A stretch of DNA of 64,000 nt. Origin: an uncultured Opitutia bacterium. Its GTDB lineage: Bacteria; Verrucomicrobiota; Verrucomicrobiia; Opitutales; Opitutaceae. The notes under the pieces are model-generated. The model saw only the letters and a list, made by a program, of their open reading frames with translations. It was not told where the DNA came from and searched no databases. A program made the translations under genes and the position numbers. The DNA is taken from NCBI GenBank assembly GCA_903881475.1, contig CAIRTK010000037.1:61905-125904 (forward strand). The letters run 5' to 3'. Shown here one piece after another: positions 51,085 to 59,020 of this stretch; the first letter of the stretch is position 1, and every line of letters starts with the position of its first letter.

Positions 51085-51189
51085 GTTCACCACGAAAAAC
51101 ACCAAAGGCACGAAAAGAATCCCAGTCGCATGGACCGGGCGGATTTCGGGATTCCTCTTTTCGTGCGGTTCGTGCAGTTCGTGGATCAG
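51085..51189. repeat. Palindromic element, family C copy 5
   Basis: Left arm 51085-51123 (TTCACCACGAAAAACACC, then AAAGGCACGAAAA) and right arm 51148-51189 (TCTTTTCGTGCGGTTCGTG, then CAGTTCGTGGATCAG) are inverted copies with 9-bp periodic units. It fills the gap between the TonB receptor and the acid phosphatase. Confidence 0.8.
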
Positions 51190-51199
51190 CCCGATCCGC

Positions 51200-53515
51200 T
51201 CAGAACTCGGCCGAGACCGTGAGGAAGTAGTTCCGGCCCGGGAGCACGTTGAAGGCATCCGTCGTGTAAGCCGCGGCCGCGCTGGAGCCGATGCTGTCCA
51301 GGACCTGGACCTTCTTGTCGAAGATATTGCTGACCTGCAGGCGGACCTTGTAGCTCTTGAACCACGAGCTGTGGTCGAACTTCTGGCCGTAGCCGACCGA
51401 GAAGTCGCCGAGCCAGTAGCTCATGCTGTCGGCCTCGCGCGCCGCGCCGGCGCCCGGGAGGTCGGGATTCGTGATGGTGTCGTAAACCGCCCAGCTGCCG
51501 ACGTACTTCTCCGTGAGGGAGCTGAAAAAGCCGCCCTGGCTGTATACGAAGCCCACCGCCGCTGTGGAGTTGGGCACCGTGGGCACGTTGAGCCCGGAGC
51601 CCTTGAAGACCGCCTGGTTGATCGAGCCGTTGACGTAGGCACTGAGGCCGGCGCCCAGGAAGTAGGTGGCCTCGGCTTCCACGCCGCGGTAATAGGCGCC
51701 CTTCGCGATGCCGTAGTACAGCGGGTCGCCAGAGGAATCGGCGGGGCCGTTGTAGGCGTAGTTCTTGAAATCGATGTAGTACGCATCGAAGTCGGCGTTG
51801 AACCGGTCCTGCTTGAAGACCGTGCCGACCTGGTAGTTCGTCGAGAGCTCGGGCTTGATGTTGATGCTGCCCAGATTGCTGTTGTTGACGTAGAAGGCGT
51901 TGGCCTCGCTCGGTGCCTGGAAGCCCTGCGCCACTTCGGCGTAGGCCGCCCAGTCCTTGTCGATCGTGTAATGCGCCGTCACCGAGGGCGTGGCCTCGGA
52001 GTCGGTGCGGGAATCGATGAGCGCCTGGCGGGCCGAGGTCTGGTTGACGGTCGCGTTCAGGTCGCGCTTGAACGACTGGTACCGCACGCCGCCGTCGAGG
52101 TCGAGGGACGGCGTCACGTGCCAGTCATACTCGGCGAACGGCTGGAACGAGGTGTCCTTGTCGACCAGCAGGTATTTGTAATCGTAGCCGGGGGCCCCGG
52201 GCAGGGTGGCCGGGTTGCCGCCGGGGGCGGCGGCGTTGTAGAGCGCGGTCGCGGTCAGGTCGATCTGCTCGGCCCCGGTGGTGTCGTAATTGATGCCGTA
52301 GGTGTAGCGGTGGTTCGTGGTCGTGTCGTACCAGAGGCCCGCCTTGAAGGTGCCGATCGTGCTCTCGTTGGAGATCATGAACGTATCGCCGTAGGTGCGG
52401 TATTCGTTTAACTTCACCGAACCGAGCATGTCACCGGCCGCGGCCCCGGTTCCAGCCTTGGGCTTCTCGTGGCTCTCGTTGTTGTAATAGTAGGTGTAGA
52501 CCTTGTTTTCCAGCCGCCAGCCGGCGCCCAGCAGGGAATCGAGCCCGATGTATTCGAAGTCGGCCTTCTTCTGCTGGTAGTTGTACTTCCGGTTCAGGGT
52601 GTCGAGGTGGTTGGCCGCGTTGTCGTCCTTCAGTCCGAAGTTCCGGCCGAAGAGGTCGATCTGCTGCTGCGTGACGGTGCTGGGATTGCCGAAGGCGATT
52701 TTGTTGACGCTGCTCAGCACGGTGAGCGTGGTGTCCTTCCCGATCGGCTGGAGATATTTCAAATAGTAGGTGTCGCGCTGCAGGTCGGCGTTCGTGCGGT
52801 AGCCGTCCGTCGTCATGCGCTGGTAGCTGGCGATCACCGAGGCGTTGTTCAGCGGGGCCAGCAGGCCCGAGTTCGCCTCGAAGTGGCCGAGTTCCGTGTT
52901 CCAGCTGCCGTAGCTGAGCGTCGGCACAAACGTCATTTCCGTGCGCGGATCCTTGGAGAAGAGCGCCATGGTGCCGCCGAAGGTGGCGTTGCCGATGGTG
53001 CTGGCCGTGCCCGGGCCGCGGTCCACGATCACCTGGCCCAGCAGCTTCGCCGGAAAGTAGCTCGTGGTGTGGTGTGTGAATGTGTTGTAGTCGCCGAACG
53101 GGATGCCGTCGAAGGTGACGTTGTAGCCGCCGTCATCGATGCCGCGGATGGTGGTGTGCTTGGCCTCGCTGAGGCCCGGGCCGTTGGTCTCCACGTTGGC
53201 GACGCTCGGGGCGATGTTCGCGATGGTCGCGTAATCCGCCGTGGGCGCGACCGCGTTCGAAATGTACTCCAAGCCGATGACCGACTGCGGCTGGGTGATG
53301 GTCAGCTTGCTGTCCGTCGGCGCACTCGTGAGGGCCGAGTTGCGCGGCGCGGCCACTTCGAATTCCTCGAGGCGGACCACGCCGCCCTGATCGCTGCCGG
53401 CGGCCGGGGTCTCGGCCTGCAGCGGAGCGAAGGCGGCGGCCAGCACGGCCGGGGCGAATTTAATCCAAGGGTGTAGGCGGGATACAGTTAGGTTCACGCT
53501 GCGGAATCTACGCAT
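51200..53515 (-). CDS. TonB-dependent outer-membrane receptor
   Basis: A 771-aa TonB-dependent receptor with a cleaved signal peptide (VSRLHPWIKFAPAVLAAAFA) and then VVRLEEFEVAAP, the TonB-box-like segment of Opitutaceae receptors. The plug domain includes HTTIRGIDDGGYNVTFDGIP and IVDRGPGTASTIGNATFGG; the 22-strand barrel ends with the typical C-terminal ...YFLTVSAEF (terminal Phe). There is no SusD partner. It lies between a phosphoesterase and a class A phosphatase gene on the same strand, so its ligand may be phosphorylated or a phosphonate-type compound, although siderophore or sugar ligands are not excluded. GTG 53497 is an alternative start. Confidence 0.92.
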   Translation of the reverse strand: MRRFRSVNLTVSRLHPWIKFAPAVLAAAFAPLQAETPAAGSDQGGVVRLEEFEVAAPRNSALTSAPTDSKLTITQPQSVIGLEYISNAVAPTADYATIANIAPSVANVETNGPGLSEAKHTTIRGIDDGGYNVTFDGIPFGDYNTFTHHTTSYFPAKLLGQVIVDRGPGTASTIGNATFGGTMALFSKDPRTEMTFVPTLSYGSWNTELGHFEANSGLLAPLNNASVIASYQRMTTDGYRTNADLQRDTYYLKYLQPIGKDTTLTVLSSVNKIAFGNPSTVTQQQIDLFGRNFGLKDDNAANHLDTLNRKYNYQQKKADFEYIGLDSLLGAGWRLENKVYTYYYNNESHEKPKAGTGAAAGDMLGSVKLNEYRTYGDTFMISNESTIGTFKAGLWYDTTTNHRYTYGINYDTTGAEQIDLTATALYNAAAPGGNPATLPGAPGYDYKYLLVDKDTSFQPFAEYDWHVTPSLDLDGGVRYQSFKRDLNATVNQTSARQALIDSRTDSEATPSVTAHYTIDKDWAAYAEVAQGFQAPSEANAFYVNNSNLGSINIKPELSTNYQVGTVFKQDRFNADFDAYYIDFKNYAYNGPADSSGDPLYYGIAKGAYYRGVEAEATYFLGAGLSAYVNGSINQAVFKGSGLNVPTVPNSTAAVGFVYSQGGFFSSLTEKYVGSWAVYDTITNPDLPGAGAAREADSMSYWLGDFSVGYGQKFDHSSWFKSYKVRLQVSNIFDKKVQVLDSIGSSAAAAYTTDAFNVLPGRNYFLTVSAEF

Positions 53516-53518
53516 GCT

Positions 53519-53555
53519 ATGTTACGGTTCCGTGGCACGACGGTCACGTTGCGGT
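53519..53555. promoter_or_regulatory. Direct repeat A[CT]GTT[GA]CGGT upstream of the TonB receptor
   Basis: ATGTTACGGT (53519-53528) and ACGTTGCGGT (53546-53555) are direct 10-mers 27 bp apart, immediately upstream of the receptor start. It could be an operator with two sites on one helical face. The match may be chance. Confidence 0.3.
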
Positions 53556-53674
53556 AAACCCGGACCGCGAAGGCGCCGGGAGCGGGCCGTTTTTATCGCG
53601 GAAATGCCGAATCCAAGCCGATCCCCATGTCACCTGATGGGTGGCATGGCCGAACGGCCTCCAGGCGGCGCCCG

Positions 53675-56218
53675 TCAATCATCGTCGTCGTCCTCCGTCT
53701 TGGGATACGGCTTCAAGAACGCCGCGCGGACCGGCGCCGGCATGCGCGAGGCGGCGCCCTTCACGGAGCGCCAGACGATTTCGTTGAGCACGATGTCGTC
53801 GGCCCGGTCGGCTTCCCGGAAATCCATCCTGGCGGATTCCTTTGCGCCCCAGGCGTCCCGCGGGTTGCGCGCATGCAAATTGACCTGCGCAGACCGCGCG
53901 GCATACGGCGTCAGGTCCGGGGTGGCGGCAAACGTGGCGAACATGGGCGCAGCGGCGGCATCGAACTGCGACATCGGTTGCAGCCCGAGAATGAGCTCGA
54001 TGGTGCGGAGCACGCTGGTCGTGGAATAAAGCGTGGAATCCACCGTGTGGCGCGCGGTGTAGGGACTGATGACAAAACAGGGCGTGCGGTGCGCGTCGAC
54101 GTGGTCCGGGCCGTTTTGGCCGTCGTCCTCCAGCACAAAGATGGCGGTGGTGGCCCAGAATTTCGAATGACTGACGGCGTCGACCAGCTGCCCGAGGGCC
54201 AGGTCGTTGTCGGCGACATCCGCGCGGGGCGTGAGGCGGCCCGGGGACGTGCCGGACGTATGATCGTTGGGCAGGCGTACCACCTGAAGCCGCGGCATGT
54301 CGCCCTCGGCCTCGAAGCGTTTCAGCTCGGCGACGAAGCGCGCGGCGCGCTGCACATCCGGGTAATCAAGGTCGAAGCCGCGGTAGAGCGGGTCAATGTG
54401 GTCGCGCAGCACGGGCAACGACGGCCGGGCGGGCGTGCCGGCGGTGCGGCCGTTGAAAACGAATTCGCCGTAGCTCCGGTAGCTGACGCCCGCCTGCGCG
54501 GCCTGGTTCCACAGGTAGCCGCGCGCCGGGGTCGCGAGGGCGTAGGCACCCTCGCTGGGGTAGCCGATCTTTTTGCGCTCGTTGTGGCCGTAGTTCAGCG
54601 GCCAGGTCTTCTCGACGAAGTCGCTCGCATAGGCGCCCATCGTCCACTCGTGGCCGTCGGCGCTCACCTCGCCATCGGTGTAGAAATTATCCAGCAGCAC
54701 GAACTCGCGGGCCAGCGCGTGATGGTTGGGCGTGACCGTTTCATCGAAGAGACAGAGCGACGGTGCGCCGTTGCCCTCGGGGAGATCGCCGAGGATCTGG
54801 TCGTAGGTGCGGTTTTCCTTCACGACATAGATGACGTGCCGGATGGGCGAGGGATCGCCAAGGGTGGCGGGCACCGGGTTGCCGGCGGGACGCTGCAATG
54901 CGGGGCGGAGCGACACGGGCACCGGGCTGTTGGCGAGGACCTCCCTTGTCCAGGTCCCGAAACGCGCCGGGCGCTCGGCCACGGCGGGAAGCTGGATGAG
55001 GCTCACCGTGCCCTTCAGGAGGCCGCCGATATAGTCCTGCAGGTCGCGCGGCCGCCGGTCGCCGGGAAACGGACCGGCGGGATTGGCGGCGGAGGCCACG
55101 CCCTTGCCATTGGCGACCACCAGCGTGCGGCCGTCGGCGCTGACGCGTACCGCCGTCGGGAACCAGCCCACCGGAATGAAGCCGAGCGAGACAGCGCGAC
55201 GCGGCGCCGAGATGTCAAAGACGGCGATACTGTTGGTGTTGGCATTCGCGATGAAAAGCAGCTGGCCGTCGGGCGAGAGCGCGAGGCTGTTGGGCATCGA
55301 ACCTGGCGGCGCACCGGGCGAAACCGCGGTGGAGAGCGTTTCGAGCACCCGGCCGGTGGCGGGATCGAGCACGCTGACGGTGTTGGTATTGGCCTCGGCG
55401 ACGAAGAGGCGGCCGTCGCGCGCGAGCACCATTTCATTGGGGTGCGGACCGACCGGCCAGCGGGCGAGCTCCGCGCCGGTCCTGGCGTCCAGCACGAGCA
55501 TGGCGGCGCGGCCCCACAGGCTGACGTAGACCCGGCCGCGGGCCGGATCGGGCAGGCACGCGTAGGGAAACGGCGCATCAGGCGCGCTGGATGGCTGCGA
55601 GCGCTGGCTCTCGGGGCCGGTCTCCGAACCGGTCTGCGCCGTGGCAAGCGCCGTCGACCAAAGGAACTTGCCGGTGGTGGGATCCAGTTTGTCCACGCGC
55701 TGGCCCCAGCCTTCGGCGACATAAAGCGCGCCGGAACCAGGCTCGATCGCCAGCCCGACCGGCACGCCGGTTTCCGTCACGGGGCGCAGCCGGAGCGTCG
55801 TCGGCGCGGAGAGAAAGCCCTGCGCGAAGGCAAAGGCCTGCACGACCTCGAGCGTGGCGCCGCTCACGTAGAGGTGCGAGCCATCCTGGGACCAGGCGAG
55901 TCCGTAGAACGATTCCTCAAGTGCAACCTGCGAGACCTGCCGGCCGGCCGACAGGTCAATGATGCGGATCTCATGCTGCGAGTAGCCGCTGTGCAGGACC
56001 GCGGCGAAGCGGCCGCCAGGATGCAGCGCGATGTTCACCGGGAAATCGCCGACCACCAGCTGGCGGCCCGCGGGGCGCAGCGACCATTGGTTGGGCAGGA
56101 GCACGGAGCCATCGCGCTGCAGGCCCGGCAGCGTGACCGGCGGTTTGGCGCCGCCCGGGAGCACGAGCAGACCGAATGCCGCGGCCAATGCCCAAGCCCG
56201 TCCTCCGTGGATTGTCAT
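53675..56218 (-). CDS. YVTN-propeller / phosphoesterase family protein
   Basis: An 847-aa secreted two-domain protein. A signal peptide (MTIHGGRAWALAAAFGLLVL) is followed by a seven-bladed YVTN/Lactonase-like propeller (residues about 30-410), with repeated DGRLFVAEANTNTVSVLD and DGQLLFIANANTNSIAVFD, and then a phosphoesterase (PF04185, alkaline-phosphatase-fold) domain from about 460. In it HVIYVVKENRTYDQILGD and DGEVSADGHEWTMGAYASDF are characteristic. It ends with an acidic tail TEDDDDD. It likely hydrolyses phosphate esters in the periplasm. It is upstream of a TonB receptor and a class A phosphatase on the same strand. Confidence 0.88.
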   Translation of the reverse strand: MTIHGGRAWALAAAFGLLVLPGGAKPPVTLPGLQRDGSVLLPNQWSLRPAGRQLVVGDFPVNIALHPGGRFAAVLHSGYSQHEIRIIDLSAGRQVSQVALEESFYGLAWSQDGSHLYVSGATLEVVQAFAFAQGFLSAPTTLRLRPVTETGVPVGLAIEPGSGALYVAEGWGQRVDKLDPTTGKFLWSTALATAQTGSETGPESQRSQPSSAPDAPFPYACLPDPARGRVYVSLWGRAAMLVLDARTGAELARWPVGPHPNEMVLARDGRLFVAEANTNTVSVLDPATGRVLETLSTAVSPGAPPGSMPNSLALSPDGQLLFIANANTNSIAVFDISAPRRAVSLGFIPVGWFPTAVRVSADGRTLVVANGKGVASAANPAGPFPGDRRPRDLQDYIGGLLKGTVSLIQLPAVAERPARFGTWTREVLANSPVPVSLRPALQRPAGNPVPATLGDPSPIRHVIYVVKENRTYDQILGDLPEGNGAPSLCLFDETVTPNHHALAREFVLLDNFYTDGEVSADGHEWTMGAYASDFVEKTWPLNYGHNERKKIGYPSEGAYALATPARGYLWNQAAQAGVSYRSYGEFVFNGRTAGTPARPSLPVLRDHIDPLYRGFDLDYPDVQRAARFVAELKRFEAEGDMPRLQVVRLPNDHTSGTSPGRLTPRADVADNDLALGQLVDAVSHSKFWATTAIFVLEDDGQNGPDHVDAHRTPCFVISPYTARHTVDSTLYSTTSVLRTIELILGLQPMSQFDAAAAPMFATFAATPDLTPYAARSAQVNLHARNPRDAWGAKESARMDFREADRADDIVLNEIVWRSVKGAASRMPAPVRAAFLKPYPKTEDDDDD

Positions 56219-56317
56219 GCCCCGACCATGCTCGTTGTGCAGTCCGAGACAAGTGCCGGCCGGCGCCGCGCGGAAATCGTTGGTCGCGGAAACGCTGAGG
56301 AAGAGAAGCGCCGCCTA

Positions 56318-56387
56318 GTAGCAGCCGACGTAAGGAGGCTGGTTCCGAGTCCGGTATCGAACCCAGCCTCCTTACGTCGGCTGCTAC
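56318..56387. repeat. Family D hairpin copy 2, perfect 25-bp stem
   Basis: Arms 56318-56342 and 56363-56387 are perfectly complementary over 25 bp and match copy 1 (47990) except for one compensated pair (GTAAGGAGG/CCTCCTTAC against GTGAGGAGG/CCTCCTCAC). It is located between the divergent phosphoesterase and PNPOx-like genes. The rest of the gap has a short CTACCGCCTCC unit at 56405. Confidence 0.9.
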
Positions 56388-56479
56388 GGGTCATCTCCGG
56401 AAGCCTACCGCCTCCCTCGCCCAAAATCTTTCAACGCTCGCCTCCCGGGCCGCAGCCGGGCAATGATGCCGGCACCGCC

Positions 56480-57028
56480 ATGGGTAAAACCTTTGAGTCA
56501 ATCGGCCCCGAGTTGAAGGACTGGCTCCTGCGGCAGAAAATCTTCTTCGTCGCGACCTCCCCGCTGTCGCTGAACGCCCACGTCAATTGCTCGCCGAAGG
56601 GCGGCGATACGTTTCGGATCCTCGGCGAACGCGACGTCGCCTATCTCGATCTCACCGGCAGTGGAATCGAGACCGTCGCCCACGTGCAGGAAAGCAGCCG
56701 GATCGTAATCATGTTCTGTGCGTTCGAGGGTCCGCCGAAGATTGTCCGGCTCCATGGACAATCGCGGGTGATCTATCCGGGCCAGCCGGAGTACAGGGAG
56801 CTGATCGGCCTGTTTCCCGACCTGCCCGGGACCCGGGCCATCCTGCGGGTCGCCGTTTCGCGGGTGTCCGATTCCTGCGGCTACGCGGTGCCCTATTTCG
56901 ATTTCGTCGGACACCGCGACACCCTCGACAAATGGGCCGCAGCCAAGGGCCCGGAGGGACTGGCCGCCTACCGCGGACAAAAGAACCGCGTCAGCATCGA
57001 TGGCATCGCCGGCTATCGGGACGCCTGA
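56480..57028 (+). CDS. Pyridoxamine 5'-phosphate oxidase-like flavoprotein
   Basis: A 182-aa protein of the split-barrel FMN-binding fold. The segment FFVATSPLSLNAHVNCSPKG, followed by FRILGERDVAYLDLTGSG and IVIMFCAFEGPPKIVRLHGQ, is typical of the PNPOx-like domain. Family members bind FMN or F420 and act on diverse substrates, so the exact role cannot be told. ATG 56480 is the first start in frame with conserved residues. It is divergent from the phosphoesterase gene, with a family D hairpin in between. Confidence 0.88.
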   Translation: MGKTFESIGPELKDWLLRQKIFFVATSPLSLNAHVNCSPKGGDTFRILGERDVAYLDLTGSGIETVAHVQESSRIVIMFCAFEGPPKIVRLHGQSRVIYPGQPEYRELIGLFPDLPGTRAILRVAVSRVSDSCGYAVPYFDFVGHRDTLDKWAAAKGPEGLAAYRGQKNRVSIDGIAGYRDA

Positions 57029-57091
57029 ACGGCTGTGCGTTCGGCAGGACATTTGGAATGCGTCTTCACCGTGGTTTCTCAAAATAGTCTT

Positions 57092-57209
57092 AAGGTGGGC
57101 AGGCACGTCCCGTGCCTGCATGGGCTGGTTCAAACAGCGCCAAGCTTGAAATTCGCATTCACCTGCCGGCGACCTATCACCATGCGGGCACGGGACGTGC
57201 CCGCCCACC
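57092..57209. repeat. Palindromic element, family H copy 2
   Basis: Left arm 57092-57123 and right arm 57180-57209 are inverted. Each arm is also a small perfect hairpin: GCAGGCACG-TCC-CGTGCCTGC in the left and GCGGGCACG-GGA-CGTGCCCGC in the right, with an A/T pair replaced by G/C. The right arm ends 12 bp before the TTG start of the fucosidase. Confidence 0.85.
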
Positions 57210-57221
57210 CGGCGGAATATT

Positions 57222-58994
57222 TTGCAGACGCACCTTAAAAGTCAGGGGCCGCATCCGTCCCGCGGCCGCGACGACCTCGCCTGGTGGCGCGAGGCGCGCT
57301 TCGGCCTCTTCATCCACTGGGGACTCTACGCGATTCCCGCCGGGGTCTGGCGGGGGAAACGCGTCTCGTACGCCGGCGAGTGGCTGATGTACCGCGAGAA
57401 AATCCCCGTCGCGACCTATGCGAAACTCGCCGCGCACTTTCATCCGCGCCACTGGAACGCCGCCGCGCTCGTCCGCCTCGCCCGGGAGGCCGGCATGCGC
57501 TACCTGGTGATCACGGCCAAGCACCACGACGGCTTTGCGATGTACCGCTCGCCGGCCAGCCCCTACAATGTGGTCGAGGCCACGCCGTGGCACCACGACC
57601 CGATGGCCGATCTCACTCGCGAATGCCGCCGGCAGGGCGTGCGCCTCTGTTTTTATTATTCGCAGGACCTTGACTGGCATCATCCCGACGGCGCGTGGAA
57701 CAACTGGGACTACGCGAAGGAGGGGAAAAATTCCGGCCGCTATCTCCGCGAAAAGGTCCTGCCCCAGCTCACCGAGCTGCTCACGCAGTACGGTCCCGTC
57801 GGCCTGATCTGGTTCGACATGCCGTTCACGCTCACGCGCGTCCAAAGCGCCGCGATCCGCCGCCACGTGAAACGCCTCCAGCCGCGCTGCCTCATCTCCG
57901 GCCGCATCGGCCACGGCCTCGGCGATTACCGCCAGCTGCGCGACAACTTCCTGCCGCCCGGACAGCTCGCGGGCGACTGGGAGGCCTGCGCCACGCTCAA
58001 CCACACCTGGGGCTTCAAGCGGCACGACCATGACTGGAAATCCGCCGCCAACCTCATCACCACACTCGTTGACCTCACGAGCAAGGGCGCCAACTACCTC
58101 CTCAACGTCGGCCCCGACGCTGACGGCGCGGTCCCGGCCCCGAGCCTCACGCGCCTCCGTGCCATCGGCGCGTGGCTGAAGGTCAACGGCGCCGCGATCC
58201 ATGGCGCCGCGCCCAGCCCGTTCCGCTACGAGTTCCCCTGGGGGCGCCTCACCACGAAGGGCCGCACGCTGTATTTCCATTTCTTCGAAAAGCCGGACCG
58301 CCTCTTCCAGCTGCACGGCCTCCGCTCCCGTGTCACGGCCGTCTCCGCCCTCGCCCACCCGCGCTGGAAATTCAGTTTCCACCAGACGATCGAGCCCGCC
58401 ACCGCCACGCCGGTCCTCACCATCGATTTCACCGGCGTGCACTTCGCGAGGCCGGTCATGGTGATTGCCGTTCAGCTCGCGGCCGCGCCGGAAGTCGAAC
58501 CGCTGACGCTCCAGCAGCCCGACCGCACGATCACGCTCATCGGCCCGATGGCCAGGGTCGGGACCAGTGCAAGAAAATCGGAACTGCGCATCGGCGGCAA
58601 CGGCCTCAGCGAGAACTGGCGCAACCCCCGCGATTGGCTCGAGTGGCGGTTCACCGTCCTGCAGCCCGGCACCTACGACGTCGCCGTCGTCACGACCCAC
58701 CAGCACCTCGAACCCTGGAGCGGCGGCCACACGCTGCGTCTCGACTGTGCCGGCCGCACGCTGCGGCGCGTCACCCGGCGCGATGTTCTGCTGCCCGGAC
58801 TCCGCTCGGCTTACTATCCCCAGGTCGCCACGCGCTTTGGCCGGCTCACGTTTGACCGCGCGGGCACCTACCCGCTCCGCCTGAAGGCCGACCGGCTCAA
58901 ACTGTCGGACAAAAAACGGACGCTCTTCTCCGACGGCGGCATCCAGTTCTCCGGCGTCCGCCTGACGCCGGCCCCCGCGCGGGCCAAGTCCTGA
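57222..58994 (+). CDS. GH29 alpha-L-fucosidase-like protein
   Basis: A 590-aa glycoside hydrolase family 29 protein that would cleave alpha-L-fucosides. The catalytic barrel starts WWREARFGLFIHWGLYAIP, with ITAKHHDGFAMYRSP, FYYSQDLDWHHPDGAWNNWD and the nucleophile Asp in VGLIWFDMPF. A C-terminal beta-sandwich follows (from about residue 340). No signal peptide is visible, so it may act in the cytosol. The only in-frame starts are the TTG at 57222 or other non-ATG codons; the first ATG is at residue 56 inside the domain. The start lies 12 bp from a palindromic element, which may have displaced the original 5' end. It is followed by a Tat-exported heparinase-like gene. Confidence 0.9.
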   Translation: MQTHLKSQGPHPSRGRDDLAWWREARFGLFIHWGLYAIPAGVWRGKRVSYAGEWLMYREKIPVATYAKLAAHFHPRHWNAAALVRLAREAGMRYLVITAKHHDGFAMYRSPASPYNVVEATPWHHDPMADLTRECRRQGVRLCFYYSQDLDWHHPDGAWNNWDYAKEGKNSGRYLREKVLPQLTELLTQYGPVGLIWFDMPFTLTRVQSAAIRRHVKRLQPRCLISGRIGHGLGDYRQLRDNFLPPGQLAGDWEACATLNHTWGFKRHDHDWKSAANLITTLVDLTSKGANYLLNVGPDADGAVPAPSLTRLRAIGAWLKVNGAAIHGAAPSPFRYEFPWGRLTTKGRTLYFHFFEKPDRLFQLHGLRSRVTAVSALAHPRWKFSFHQTIEPATATPVLTIDFTGVHFARPVMVIAVQLAAAPEVEPLTLQQPDRTITLIGPMARVGTSARKSELRIGGNGLSENWRNPRDWLEWRFTVLQPGTYDVAVVTTHQHLEPWSGGHTLRLDCAGRTLRRVTRRDVLLPGLRSAYYPQVATRFGRLTFDRAGTYPLRLKADRLKLSDKKRTLFSDGGIQFSGVRLTPAPARAKS

Positions 58995-59020
58995 TCAGCC
59001 AGCCCCTATTCTTAAATGTC

